Shown: positions 19,119-26,797, counted from the stretch's first letter. The stretch: 64,000 nt of DNA from Bacteroidota bacterium (GCA_023442525.1 JAEZZA010000031.1:310001-374000), one strand, 5' to 3'. Numbers and translations are program-made. The notes: generated by a model not told the origin, from the sequence alone.

Positions 19119-20015
19119 ATGAAAAAGGACTTTTTTGATCTGTTTGCGCTTTCGGCCGCAGAGCGCAAAGGAGTCATTGTACTGGTCGCCATCATTTTGG
19201 TTTTATCGGCCGTTCAGCTTTTCCTGGCATTCAGGCGAAGTCCGCCGGCTTCGTTTAGCGACAGTACTTTCTTTCATGCCCTGATTCCCGGAGAATCAGA
19301 GGAAACTGAAATCGCCGAACTGTATAATCCTCAGTCAGGTCAGAGTGCCGATACATTTGAATTATTCGAGTTTGATCCCAACCGGATTGATGCCGGTGAC
19401 TTAATCCGGCTTGGCATTCATGAAAAGGTAATACGTACATGGTTGAATTACAGGCTTCATGGTGGAAGGTTCTACAAACCGGAGGACATTTCAAAAATAT
19501 ACGGGTTATCACGGGAAACTGCCGACAGGCTAATTCCATTTGTTAAGATTGAGAGTGACAGGGCCGGAAGGATGGAAGCATCTTTTTATAAGACGGTGCG
19601 TACTCCGGCAAAAAAAGAAATCAATGCTGGGGATTCTGTTGATTTTCTGAACATACCGGGAATCGGGCCGGTACTGTCGGGCAGGATTACCAGGTATCGC
19701 AGTCTTCTCGGGGGATATTACGGGATTGAACAGCTGAAAGAAGTATATGGATTACACGACAGTTTAATACCATATGTAGCTGAACGATTTTATGCAGACA
19801 CGTCACGGATTGAGAAGATAAATGTTAATGAAGCCACAGAAGACAGAATTCGGCGACATCCTTACATTGGGCGGCATATTTCCCGCGGGATCATAGCCTA
19901 CCGAAAGCAGGCCGGCAGAATAAAAAGTATTGATGAACTGGTAACAAACGGAATACTAAGCAGGGAAGAATTTGAGAAAGTGAGGGTATATCTGGTGCTG
20001 GATGGTGGATACTAA
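19119..20015 (+). CDS. Helix-hairpin-helix (ComEA-like) protein with an N-terminal membrane helix
   Basis: The product (298 aa) has a transmembrane helix at about residues 18-37 and a C-terminal region of at least three helix-hairpin-helix units. Typical hairpins are RLGIHEKVIRTWLNYRL, NIPGIGPVLSGRITRYRS and NEATEDRIRRHPYIGRHIS. HhH units bind DNA non-specifically, and ComEA uses them in natural transformation; here the membrane anchor would place the domain outside the cytoplasm. It starts 6 bases after tamL, so co-transcription is likely. Whether it has any role in DNA uptake is not shown. Confidence 0.82.
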   Translation: MKKDFFDLFALSAAERKGVIVLVAIILVLSAVQLFLAFRRSPPASFSDSTFFHALIPGESEETEIAELYNPQSGQSADTFELFEFDPNRIDAGDLIRLGIHEKVIRTWLNYRLHGGRFYKPEDISKIYGLSRETADRLIPFVKIESDRAGRMEASFYKTVRTPAKKEINAGDSVDFLNIPGIGPVLSGRITRYRSLLGGYYGIEQLKEVYGLHDSLIPYVAERFYADTSRIEKINVNEATEDRIRRHPYIGRHISRGIIAYRKQAGRIKSIDELVTNGILSREEFEKVRVYLVLDGGY

Positions 20016-20033
20016 CCTCACCCCCTGCCCACC

Positions 20034-20080
20034 TGTCCCATGAGTCCCATATATCCTAAATGTCCTAAATGTCCCAAAAG
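20034..20080. repeat. Degenerate tandem repeat (GTCCCATGAGTCCCATATATCC type)
   Basis: Five units of about 9-10 bases in the form TGTCCCA / GAGTCCCA / ATATCCTAA / ATGTCCTAA / ATGTCCCAA, related to the AGTCCCA stutter at 2.5 kb and, on the other strand, at 41.4 kb. It occupies the gap between the HhH gene and rpsU. Confidence 0.75.
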
Positions 20081-20215
20081 ACGATTCCAATCAGATTAAC
20101 TTCTTTTAACAGCTGTAACTTGTTGTTTGAAATAAAATTGCGTAAATTTATCCATAAGGCTGGCAAAGGTTAAATTATTGGATTATTGCCATTTAAAAAA
20201 AAATTAACGTATACA

Positions 20216-20247
20216 TTTGGTAGATAATTGCCGAAATGATAAATTTG
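20216..20247 (+). promoter_or_regulatory. Bacteroidota housekeeping promoter for rpsU
   Basis: A TTTG -33 element (20216-20219), a 20-base spacer and an exact TAnnTTTG -7 element (TAAATTTG, 20240-20247). Transcription would start near 20254, about 17 bases before the rpsU ATG. The spacing is identical to the tRNA-operon promoter at 21.7 kb. An overlapping TACATTTG (20212-20219) has no well-spaced -33. Confidence 0.75.
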
Positions 20248-20270
20248 CGGCTCAATTAAAAAAAGTAAAC

Positions 20271-20462
20271 ATGATTATTGTACCAATTAAGGAAGGCGAA
20301 AACATTGAAAGGGCTCTCAAAAAGTTCAAAAGAAAATTTGAAAAAACCGGTGTTGTAAAGGAATTGAGATCGAGGCAGGCATTTGTAAAGCCTTCGATGC
20401 GTAAGCGCGAAGTGATTAAGAAGGCTATTTACGTTCAGCATTTACAGCAGGCCGAAGAATAG
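20271..20462 (+). CDS. rpsU: 30S ribosomal protein bS21
   Basis: The product (63 aa) is a small, very basic helical protein with the KKFKRKFEKTGVVKELR and FVKPSMRKREV segments. The ATG at 20271 is chosen because the family always starts M-I-x-V-P; the longer upstream frame passes through the promoter. In Bacteroidia, bS21 together with bS18 and bS6 covers the 3' end of 16S rRNA and hides the anti-Shine-Dalgarno sequence. The gene heads a conserved rpsU-xerC-hpf run. No Shine-Dalgarno precedes it here. Confidence 0.95.
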   Translation: MIIVPIKEGENIERALKKFKRKFEKTGVVKELRSRQAFVKPSMRKREVIKKAIYVQHLQQAEE

Positions 20463-20519
20463 TAGTCTTACAGGGATAATCCAATAACCTAATCAGCCAG
20501 GTAAAATTATCCCGGTATC

Positions 20520-21401
20520 ATGAGGCATTTCGGAGAATTTTTACAATATATTCAATACATAAAGCATTTCTCTCCGCACACGGTAAGTTCTTACCGAACT
20601 GATCTTGAACAGTTTTTTGTATTTAGTTCTGCAGATCCCGGCGATTCTGAAGAGAAGATTGACCATCATATGATCCGGTCGTGGATCATTGATTTGATGG
20701 AATCGGGCCATTCTTCACGAACCGTAAACCGGAAAATTTCGGCATTAAAATCCTATTTCAGATTTCTGATCCGTGAGGGATACGTACAGGTAAATCCCTT
20801 GAACAAGGTATTATCGCCTAAGACTGAGAAGAGGCTGCCTGTATTTGTAAGGGAAAAGCAAATGGATCAGTTGCTCGACGAGGTGAGTTTTGGCGAAGAT
20901 TTGCCCGGCTTGCGAAACCGGATGATCATTGAGACTTTTTATAATACAGGTATCCGGCGGGCAGAGCTCATTAATCTGCGAACAGGTGATTTTGATTTTG
21001 GGAAAAGGATTTTCAGGGTAACAGGCAAACGGAACAAGGAACGAATTGTTCCTATGAGTGATAACTTCAGCGATTTGATGCAGGAGTATATTGAAAAAAG
21101 GAGCCAGGCTTTTCCCGGTGGTGCAGACTGGTTATTTCTTACGGTTTCGGGGAAACAGCTTTATCCGAGGCTGGTTTACCGGGTTGTAACGTCGTTTCTC
21201 TCGATGGTTACCACATCTGAAAAGAAGAGTCCCCATGTTCTGAGGCACACATTTGCGACACATATGTTGAACAAAGGAGCCGATTTAAATGCTATTAAAG
21301 AGTTACTGGGTCATGCAAATTTGTCGGCGACCGAAGTATATACACATAATACGTTTGAAAAATTAAAATCAGTATATAAACAAGCTCATCCCAGAGCATA
21401 A
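20520..21401 (+). CDS. xerC: Tyrosine recombinase of the XerC/XerD type
   Basis: The product (293 aa) has a SAM-like core-binding domain (about 1-90) and a catalytic domain with the full set of residues: Arg in TGIRRAEL, Lys in GKRNKERIVP, the HVLRHTFATH box, His in LLGHANLS and the nucleophile Tyr in EVYTH. These enzymes resolve chromosome dimers at dif. Its position between rpsU and hpf is a housekeeping location and there are no attachment sites or cargo genes, so it is not an integrase of a mobile element. XerC versus XerD cannot be separated by eye. Confidence 0.9.
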   Translation: MRHFGEFLQYIQYIKHFSPHTVSSYRTDLEQFFVFSSADPGDSEEKIDHHMIRSWIIDLMESGHSSRTVNRKISALKSYFRFLIREGYVQVNPLNKVLSPKTEKRLPVFVREKQMDQLLDEVSFGEDLPGLRNRMIIETFYNTGIRRAELINLRTGDFDFGKRIFRVTGKRNKERIVPMSDNFSDLMQEYIEKRSQAFPGGADWLFLTVSGKQLYPRLVYRVVTSFLSMVTTSEKKSPHVLRHTFATHMLNKGADLNAIKELLGHANLSATEVYTHNTFEKLKSVYKQAHPRA

Positions 21402-21405
21402 ATTC

Positions 21406-21411
21406 AGGAGG
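21406..21411 (+). promoter_or_regulatory. Full Shine-Dalgarno sequence before hpf
   Basis: AGGAGG ends 7 bases before the hpf ATG at 21419. Shine-Dalgarno sequences are rare in Bacteroidota, whose ribosomes shield the 16S 3' end; nearly all other genes in this window lack one. The only other clear case is the hydrogenase-like gene (48611-48618). Confidence 0.8.
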
Positions 21412-21418
21412 AACAGTC

Positions 21419-21718
21419 ATGAATATCAGAATCAATGCAGTAAGGTTTGATGCTGACACCAAGCTGGTACAGTTTATTGAAAAGAAAGTGAACAAGCTTG
21501 GTCGTTATTTTGATGATATCATAAATGCAGAAGTATACTTGAAACTTGCCAACAATCCTGAGTTGGAAAACAAAATTGTGGAGATCAGGCTCGACATTCC
21601 GGGTACCGACCTGTTTGCTCAGAAACAGACCAAATCTTTCGAAGAATCAACTGATTATGCTGTGGATGCTTTAAAGCAACAAATCCTCAAACACAAGGAA
21701 AAACTGCGCGGTTTATAA
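21419..21718 (+). CDS. hpf: Ribosome hibernation-promoting factor (short HPF/RaiA)
   Basis: The product (99 aa) has the HPF/RaiA fold: a beta-strand with IRINAVRFDAD, a helix FIEKKVNKLGRYF, and a C-terminal helix ending in basic residues (QQILKHKEKLRGL). It binds the 30S decoding centre and mRNA channel and switches off ribosomes under starvation. It is the short form, with no C-terminal dimerisation domain. The start at 21419 is supported by AGGAGG with a 7-base spacer, an unusual signal in this lineage. It follows xerC by 17 bases. Confidence 0.92.
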   Translation: MNIRINAVRFDADTKLVQFIEKKVNKLGRYFDDIINAEVYLKLANNPELENKIVEIRLDIPGTDLFAQKQTKSFEESTDYAVDALKQQILKHKEKLRGL

Positions 21719-21731
21719 AAAGAAAAATAAT

Positions 21732-21763
21732 TTTGGGATATAAATAAAATTGTTATACATTTG
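21732..21763 (+). promoter_or_regulatory. Bacteroidota housekeeping promoter for the tRNA-tuf operon
   Basis: A TTTG -33 element (21732-21735), a 20-base spacer and an exact TAnnTTTG -7 element (TACATTTG, 21756-21763). Transcription would start near 21770, about 15 bases before tRNA-Thr. Confidence 0.82.
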
Positions 21764-21784
21764 CGAACCGATTTTGGAGGGTAT

Positions 21785-21858
21785 GCCGATGTAGCTCAGT
21801 TGGCCAGAGCAGCTGATTTGTAATCAGCTGGTCGGGGGTTCGAATCCCTCCATCGGCT
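21785..21858 (+). tRNA. tRNA-Thr (anticodon TGT)
   Basis: Seven-base acceptor stem GCCGATG pairs with CATCGGC; the anticodon loop TTTGTAA gives TGT; the T-loop is TTCGAAT. The 3' CCA is not encoded. It is the first tRNA of a Thr-Tyr-Gly-Thr run before tuf. Confidence 0.97.
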
Positions 21859-21934
21859 CTCACAAGTATAGCTTTGTTCTTTTTTTAGGATTGATAATTT
21901 CCAGGATGAACCGGGAGACCGGTTTATTTGTGAA

Positions 21935-22017
21935 GGGGAGATACCAAAGTGGCCAACTGGGGCAGACTGTAAATCTGCTGGCTGATGCCTTCGTAGGTTC
22001 GAATCCTGCTCTCCCCA
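21935..22017 (+). tRNA. tRNA-Tyr (anticodon GTA)
   Basis: Acceptor GGGGAGA pairs with TCTCCCC; the anticodon loop CTGTAAA places GTA at 21969-21971; the long variable arm (CTGGCTGATGCCTTCG region) is characteristic of bacterial tRNA-Tyr. Confidence 0.97.
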
Positions 22018-22020
22018 CAA

Positions 22021-22110
22021 AGGGATTTTTGATTTATTGATTTACGATTTCAGATTGAATTCCCTCTAAATCAATTTAAAATCGGCAAATCGGAAATCGA
22101 AAATTCATTT
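22021..22110. repeat. GATTT/AAATC stutter between tRNA genes
   Basis: Short units of the GATTTATTGATTTACGATTT type, then AATCGGCAAATCGGAAATCG on the other side, separate tRNA-Tyr and tRNA-Gly. The two halves are roughly complementary and could fold in the precursor transcript. The same GATTT-type stutter also appears at 41308-41335. Confidence 0.6.
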
Positions 22111-22183
22111 GCGGGAGTAGCTCAGTTGGTAGAGCATAACCCTTCCAAGGTTAGGGCCGCGGGTCCGAGTCCCGTCTCCCGCT
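22111..22183 (+). tRNA. tRNA-Gly (anticodon TCC)
   Basis: Acceptor GCGGGAG pairs perfectly with CTCCCGC; the anticodon loop CTTCCAA gives TCC. The three bases after the discriminator T read CCA, so the 3' end may be genomically encoded. Confidence 0.97.
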
Positions 22184-22186
22184 CCA

Positions 22187-22290
22187 GGTTATTTGATGAT
22201 TTGATGATTTGCTGATTTACTGATTGAAGAAGAAGAAAGTTCTTATTACTATTCAATCAACAAATCAACCAATCAACAGATCGTCAAATA
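22187..22290. repeat. GATTTGATGATT / AATCAACAAATCAACC stutter between tRNA genes
   Basis: The left half (22190-22225) repeats TTTGATGATTTGCTGATTTACTGATT; the right half (22254-22285) repeats AATCAACAAATCAACCAATCAACAGATC, close to its complement. The transcript could form a long imperfect hairpin of about 100 bases between tRNA-Gly and the second tRNA-Thr, which might guide tRNA processing or simply be inert. Confidence 0.6.
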
Positions 22291-22296
22291 TTACCG

Positions 22297-22369
22297 GCCG
22301 ATGTAGCTCAGTTGGTAGAGCGTTTCCTTGGTAAGGAAGAGGTCACGGGTTCAATTCCCGTCATTGGCT
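22297..22369 (+). tRNA. tRNA-Thr (anticodon GGT)
   Basis: Acceptor GCCGATG pairs with CATTGGC with one G-T wobble; the anticodon loop TTGGTAA gives GGT. It lies 49 bases before the tuf start codon. Confidence 0.97.
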
Positions 22370-22418
22370 CAGGATTGATAACATAAATATCGAACAATAA
22401 CTATCAAATATTCAAATT

Positions 22419-23606
22419 ATGGCTAAGGAAAAATTCGAAAGGTCGAAACCACACGTTAACATTGGAACGATTGGTCATGTTGACCATGGTAAAACCACTT
22501 TAACAGCAGCAATTACCAAGGTTCTGGAAAGACAGGGCTTTGCCAGTTTTCGTTCTTTTGACTCAATTGATAATGCACCTGAAGAAAAAGAAAGGGGTAT
22601 TACTATTAACACGGCTCACATCGAGTACCAGACTGCAAACAGGCATTATGCTCACGTAGACTGCCCCGGTCACGCCGACTATATTAAGAACATGGTTACG
22701 GGTGCTGCCCAGATGGACGGTGCTATTCTTGTAGTTGCCGCAACCGATGGTCCTATGCCTCAGACCCGTGAACACGTACTTCTGGCCCGCCAGGTGAATG
22801 TTCCGAAGATTCTGGTTTTCCTGAACAAGGTAGACATGGTAGAAGATCCCGAGATCATCGAACTTGTTGACATGGAAATCAGGGAATTACTGAGTTTCTA
22901 TAAATTCGACGGTGACAACGCACCTATCATTCATGGTTCGGCTCTTGGAGCTCTCAACGGTGAACCGAAGTGGGAAGAAAAAGTGGTTGAACTGATGAAT
23001 GCTGTGGATGAGTATATTCCTCTGCCTCCGCGTGATAAAGATAAACCTTTCCTTATGCCGGTTGAAGACGTGTTCTCGATCACAGGCCGTGGAACTGTTG
23101 CAACAGGAAGAATTGAAACCGGTGTTGTTCATACCAACGATGAAGTTGAGCTTGTTGGACTTGGCGCTGCAAAAAGGAAATCGGTTGTTACGGGTGTAGA
23201 AATGTTCCGTAAGATCCTGGACGATGGTGAAGCAGGTGATAATGTTGGTTTGCTTCTGCGTGGTGTGGATAAGAAAGAGATAAAGAGAGGTATGGTACTT
23301 GCAAAACCGGGTTCCATTACTCCTCATACCAAGTTTGAAGCCAGTGTATATATTCTGAAAAAGGAAGAAGGCGGACGTCACACTCCATTCCACAATCAGT
23401 ACAGGCCTCAGTTCTATCTCCGTACCCTTGATATTACCGGTGAAATTACGTTACCCGAAGGCACTGAAATGGTAATGCCTGGTGATAACACACATATCAC
23501 GGTTGAGCTTATCTACCCGGTTGCTATCAATGTTGGATTGCAGTTTGCAATTCGCGAAGGTGGCCGTACGGTAGGTGCCGGTCAGGTTACTAAGATGTTA
23601 GACTAA
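22419..23606 (+). CDS. tuf: Elongation factor Tu
   Basis: The product (395 aa) delivers aminoacyl-tRNA to the ribosome with GTP hydrolysis. It has the G1 motif GHVDHGKT (about 19-26), switch II DCPGHADYIKNM, NKVDMV (G4) and the three-domain length of the family. It is co-transcribed with four upstream tRNAs from the promoter at 21.7 kb. The order Thr-Tyr-Gly-Thr-tuf is the same as the thrU-tyrU-glyT-thrT-tufB operon of E. coli, showing very old conservation. Confidence 0.98.
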   Translation: MAKEKFERSKPHVNIGTIGHVDHGKTTLTAAITKVLERQGFASFRSFDSIDNAPEEKERGITINTAHIEYQTANRHYAHVDCPGHADYIKNMVTGAAQMDGAILVVAATDGPMPQTREHVLLARQVNVPKILVFLNKVDMVEDPEIIELVDMEIRELLSFYKFDGDNAPIIHGSALGALNGEPKWEEKVVELMNAVDEYIPLPPRDKDKPFLMPVEDVFSITGRGTVATGRIETGVVHTNDEVELVGLGAAKRKSVVTGVEMFRKILDDGEAGDNVGLLLRGVDKKEIKRGMVLAKPGSITPHTKFEASVYILKKEEGGRHTPFHNQYRPQFYLRTLDITGEITLPEGTEMVMPGDNTHITVELIYPVAINVGLQFAIREGGRTVGAGQVTKMLD

Positions 23607-23679
23607 TTAAAATGATTATAAACGACAGAGTAGATTCGTTATCACTGTAAAGGATAGCGAATTTACCTGTTTATGGCCT

Positions 23680-23752
23680 ACGGGTGTAGCTCAGTTGGTA
23701 GAGCACTGGTCTCCAAAACCAGGTGTCGGGCGTTCGAGTCGCTCCTCCCGTG
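23680..23752 (+). tRNA. tRNA-Trp (anticodon CCA)
   Basis: The anticodon loop CTCCAAA gives CCA and the T-loop is TTCGAGT. The acceptor stem (ACGGGTG with CTCCCGT) has a T-T mismatch at the sixth pair; the other six pairs are intact. GCCA follows, so the 3' CCA may be encoded. It is placed between tuf and secE. Confidence 0.94.
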
Positions 23753-23767
23753 CCAATAGAAAAGATT

Positions 23768-23962
23768 ATGAAAAGGATTATACATTATTTTCAGGAAGCT
23801 TACACCGAGCTGGTGCATAAAGTTACCTGGCCTTCATGGAAGGAATTACAGGGCAGTGCCATTCTGGTTATGGTGGCCTCAATAATCATCGCACTTCTGG
23901 TAGCTCTCATGGACCTGATATTTAAGAACAGCATGAGTGGCATTTATAATCTTTTCTCCTAA
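23768..23962 (+). CDS. secE: Preprotein translocase subunit SecE
   Basis: The product (64 aa, from the ATG at 23768, 16 bases after tRNA-Trp) is the single-helix form of SecE: an amphipathic N-terminal helix with the EAYTELVHKVTWPSWKEL segment and one transmembrane helix (about 31-52). It clamps SecY in the plasma membrane. A longer frame from 23723 would run through the tRNA and is rejected. nusG follows 17 bases downstream, the usual pairing. Confidence 0.95.
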   Translation: MKRIIHYFQEAYTELVHKVTWPSWKELQGSAILVMVASIIIALLVALMDLIFKNSMSGIYNLFS

Positions 23963-23979
23963 TACTATTTACAGTCGAA

Positions 23980-24528
23980 ATGGAAGAACAGGAAAAAAAG
24001 TGGTATGTTCTCCGTGCAATTGGCGGTAAAGAAAAAAAGGTCAAGGAATATATCGAGAATGAAATAACCCGGTTGAATTTACAGGAGTTTATTTCACAGG
24101 TATTGATCCCGACCGAAAAGGTTTACCAGATAAGAAACGGAAAAAAGGTAAGCAAGGAAAGAAGCTACTTTCCGGGATATGTTCTTATAGAAGCTGCGCT
24201 TGTAGGAGAGATACCGCATATTCTTAAAAATATAACTCACGTAATTGGTTTTTTGGGTGCTAAAGGTGATGAATTACCCATACCATTGCGTACTTCCGAA
24301 GTTAACCGCATTCTCGGTAAAGTGGATGAGCTGGCAGAAACTGATGAAGAATTGAACGTTCCATTCTTTGTGGGTGAATCCGTGAAGGTTATCGACGGGC
24401 CTTTCAACAGTTTTACGGGCGTTATTGAAGAAGTTAACGAAGAGAAAAAGAAACTCAAGGTCATGGTTAAGATTTTCGGTCGGAAGACCCCCCTTGAACT
24501 GAGTTTCATGCAGGTTGAAAAGGATTAA
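23980..24528 (+). CDS. nusG: Transcription termination/antitermination factor NusG
   Basis: The product (182 aa) has the NGN domain (WYVLRAIGGKEKKVKEYIE; LIPTEKVYQIRNGKK; SYFPGYVLIEA) and a C-terminal KOW domain (VGESVKVIDGPFNSFTGVIEEV). It binds the RNA polymerase clamp and, through KOW, either Rho or ribosomal protein S10. Length and context are standard. Confidence 0.97.
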   Translation: MEEQEKKWYVLRAIGGKEKKVKEYIENEITRLNLQEFISQVLIPTEKVYQIRNGKKVSKERSYFPGYVLIEAALVGEIPHILKNITHVIGFLGAKGDELPIPLRTSEVNRILGKVDELAETDEELNVPFFVGESVKVIDGPFNSFTGVIEEVNEEKKKLKVMVKIFGRKTPLELSFMQVEKD

Positions 24529-24634
24529 ACCGAATTAAAAAATACGTGGCCGGATGGTTATGAAACCCTAATGCTTCCTGAATGATCATCCCGAAAACGT
24601 GTAATCAACTATATAAATCAGAAACAATTAAATT

Positions 24635-25078
24635 ATGGCAAAAGAGGTTGCTGGATTAATTAAGTTGCAGATAAAGGGAGGTGCCGCTAATCCATCACCG
24701 CCAGTAGGTCCGGCTCTGGGATCAAAGGGAGTGAACATTATGGAATTCTGTAAGCAGTTCAACGCCCGTACCCAGGATAAGGCTGGAAAAATACTTCCGG
24801 TTGTGATTACGGTTTATAGCGACAAGTCGTTCGACTTCATCGTGAAAACTCCGCCGGTGGCCGTACAGCTCCTGGAAGCCACGAAAATTAAAAGCGGTTC
24901 GGCTGAGCCTAACCGTAATAAGGTGGCTTCTGTTACCTGGGACCAGGTAAAGGCTATTGCTGAAGATAAGATGACAGATTTAAACTGTTTTACTATCGAC
25001 TCAGCAATGACCATGGTTGCCGGTACTGCCCGCAGTATGGGTATCACTGTTAAAGGCGATGCCCCGTTTAAAAAGTAA
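24635..25078 (+). CDS. rplK: 50S ribosomal protein uL11
   Basis: The product (147 aa) carries KLQIKGGAANPSPPVGPALG (N-terminal domain, thiostrepton site) and the C-terminal rRNA-binding region ending MGITVKGDAPFKK. It forms the base of the L7/L12 stalk with L10. It opens the rplKAJL run; 106 bases separate it from nusG and hold no clear promoter. Confidence 0.97.
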   Translation: MAKEVAGLIKLQIKGGAANPSPPVGPALGSKGVNIMEFCKQFNARTQDKAGKILPVVITVYSDKSFDFIVKTPPVAVQLLEATKIKSGSAEPNRNKVASVTWDQVKAIAEDKMTDLNCFTIDSAMTMVAGTARSMGITVKGDAPFKK

Positions 25079-25093
25079 ATTAACCGGATTAAC

Positions 25094-25789
25094 ATGGCAC
25101 AATTATCTAAGAACAGAAAACTGGCTTTGTCAAAGATTGAAACTGCCAAACAATATAAACTTTCGGAAGCAACGAACCTGGTGAAAGAAGTATCAACCAC
25201 CAAATTTGACGCCTCCGTAGATATTGACGTGCGGCTGGGTATCGATCCCAAAAAAGCCAATCAGATGGTCAGGGGCGTTGTTACGCTACCCCATGGAACC
25301 GGTAAACAAATCAGGGTTCTGGTACTTTGCACTCCCGATAAAGAGGATGAAGCAAAAGCATCAGGTGCTGATTTTGTTGGACTGGATAATTACATCGATC
25401 AGATTCAGAACGGATGGACCGATGTGGATGTGATTATTACAATGCCTTCCGTAATGGGAAAACTCGGAAAATTAGGTAAGATCCTCGGACCAAGGGGACT
25501 TATGCCGAATCCCAAAAGCGGTACGGTAACTATGGAAGTTGGAAAAGCTGTAAAAGAAGTGAAGATGGGTAAAATCGATTTCAAAGTCGATAAAGCCGGA
25601 ATCGTTCATACTTCAATTGGTAAGGTTTCTTTCTCCGCAGATCAGATAGCTGAAAACGCAAGGGAATTTCTTCGTACCCTTGTAAAACTCAAGCCTACCG
25701 CGGCAAAAGGTTCTTATATCCGCAGCATTTACCTTTCCAGTACGATGAGCCCCGGAATCAAAGTCGATACCAAAGCGTTCGACGAATAA
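25094..25789 (+). CDS. rplA: 50S ribosomal protein uL1
   Basis: The product (231 aa) has the family signatures KFDASVDIDVRLGIDPKKAN, LPHGTGK, GPRGLMPNPKSGTVT and the C-terminal LSSTMSPGIKVD. It forms the mobile L1 stalk at the E site and in many bacteria represses its own operon by binding its mRNA. It starts 15 bases after rplK. Confidence 0.97.
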   Translation: MAQLSKNRKLALSKIETAKQYKLSEATNLVKEVSTTKFDASVDIDVRLGIDPKKANQMVRGVVTLPHGTGKQIRVLVLCTPDKEDEAKASGADFVGLDNYIDQIQNGWTDVDVIITMPSVMGKLGKLGKILGPRGLMPNPKSGTVTMEVGKAVKEVKMGKIDFKVDKAGIVHTSIGKVSFSADQIAENAREFLRTLVKLKPTAAKGSYIRSIYLSSTMSPGIKVDTKAFDE

Positions 25790-25807
25790 TTTTAAGATCA
25801 TAATTCA

Positions 25808-26326
25808 ATGACTAGGGACGAAAAAAACAGGATAATCGACAGCCTTACGGAATCCATTAGCAATGCAAAGCATTTCTATATTACCGATATTTCAGATTTG
25901 AACGCTGAAATTACCAGTAAATTGAGAAGAGCTTGCTTTGAAAAGGATATCAAACTGGTTGTTGTTAAAAATACCCTGCTCAGAAAGGCTTTTGAAAAGT
26001 TTGACGGAAAATATGAAAGTCTGTATCAGGCTTTGAAGACTTCAACTTCAATAATGATTACTGAACAGAATAGCCTTCCGGCAAAACTGATCAAGGAATT
26101 CAGAAAAACCAACAAGAAGCCGCTTCTGAAAGCTGCGTATGTGGAAGAATCTATATACATTGGTGATGATCAGCTCGATGCATTATCAAGTATCAAGTCT
26201 AAGGAAGAACTTGTCGGCGATATCATACTGCTTCTGCAGTCACCCGCCCGCAACGTTATCTCCGGTTTACAGTCAGGCGGAAATAAACTGGCTGGAATAG
26301 TAAAAACACTAAGTGAAAAAGAATAA
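25808..26326 (+). CDS. rplJ: 50S ribosomal protein uL10
   Basis: The product (172 aa) binds 23S rRNA through its N-terminal domain (KLRRACFEKDIKLVVVKNTL) and carries L7/L12 dimers on its C-terminal helix (SGLQSGGNKLAGIVKTLSEK). In other bacteria the L10-L12 complex represses translation of its own mRNA. It is 18 bases after rplA. Confidence 0.95.
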   Translation: MTRDEKNRIIDSLTESISNAKHFYITDISDLNAEITSKLRRACFEKDIKLVVVKNTLLRKAFEKFDGKYESLYQALKTSTSIMITEQNSLPAKLIKEFRKTNKKPLLKAAYVEESIYIGDDQLDALSSIKSKEELVGDIILLLQSPARNVISGLQSGGNKLAGIVKTLSEKE

Positions 26327-26354
26327 TTAAAATAACAATTAACATTCAATTAAA

Positions 26355-26735
26355 ATGGCAGATTTGAAAGCTTTCGCAGAACAATTAGTTAACTTAACTG
26401 TTAAAGAAGTTAACGAATTAGCCAAGATATTAAAAGACGAGTATGGTATTGAACCCGCTGCAACTGCTGTTGCTGTTGCAGGCCCTGCTGCCGGCGGTGC
26501 AGAAGGTGCAAAGGCTGAAGAAAAATCAACTTTCTCAGTATTTATGAACCATCCGGGTGGTGCCAAACTTCAGATCGTGAAATTGGTTAAGGACATTACC
26601 AACCTGGGTCTTAAAGAAGCAAAAGAACTTGTTGACAAGGCCCCGGTAGCAATTAAGGAAAACGTATCCAAAGAAGAAGCAGAATCAATCAAAGCTCAAT
26701 TAGTAGAAGCAGGAGCAGACGTTGAACTTAAATAA
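26355..26735 (+). CDS. rplL: 50S ribosomal protein bL12 (L7/L12)
   Basis: The product (126 aa) has an N-terminal dimerisation helix pair, an Ala/Gly-rich hinge (about 35-52), and the globular C-terminal domain (KLQIVKLVKDITNLGLKEAK) that recruits translation factors. It is followed by a strong hairpin before rpoB. Confidence 0.97.
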   Translation: MADLKAFAEQLVNLTVKEVNELAKILKDEYGIEPAATAVAVAGPAAGGAEGAKAEEKSTFSVFMNHPGGAKLQIVKLVKDITNLGLKEAKELVDKAPVAIKENVSKEEAESIKAQLVEAGADVELK

Positions 26736-26761
26736 GGTTTACACTGGTAATGATATCATTT

Positions 26762-26797
26762 AGGTTTAATCCCGACCTGTCGGGATTAGACCTTTTT
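26762..26797 (+). terminator. rplL-rpoB attenuator/terminator
   Basis: A 15-bp stem (26762-26776 with 26779-26793) with one internal mismatch (26766 versus 26789), a minimal loop and five T's. It sits between rplL and rpoB, where E. coli also has a partial terminator that sets the ratio of ribosomal protein to RNA polymerase mRNA. No new promoter is seen before rpoB, so it must be leaky. Confidence 0.85.

Noticed and set aside
20520..21401. Possible integrase of a mobile element
   Set aside because: It sits in the conserved rpsU-xerC-hpf order with no attachment sites or cargo, so it is a housekeeping Xer recombinase.
21796..22020. A 74-aa frame on the minus strand across two tRNAs
   Set aside because: It is the complement of tRNA genes; such frames are a well-known source of false proteins (the DSNLRR and SNPRPADY type sequences).
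23723..23767. Longer N-terminus for SecE
   Set aside because: It would overlap the tRNA-Trp gene; the 64-aa form matches the family.
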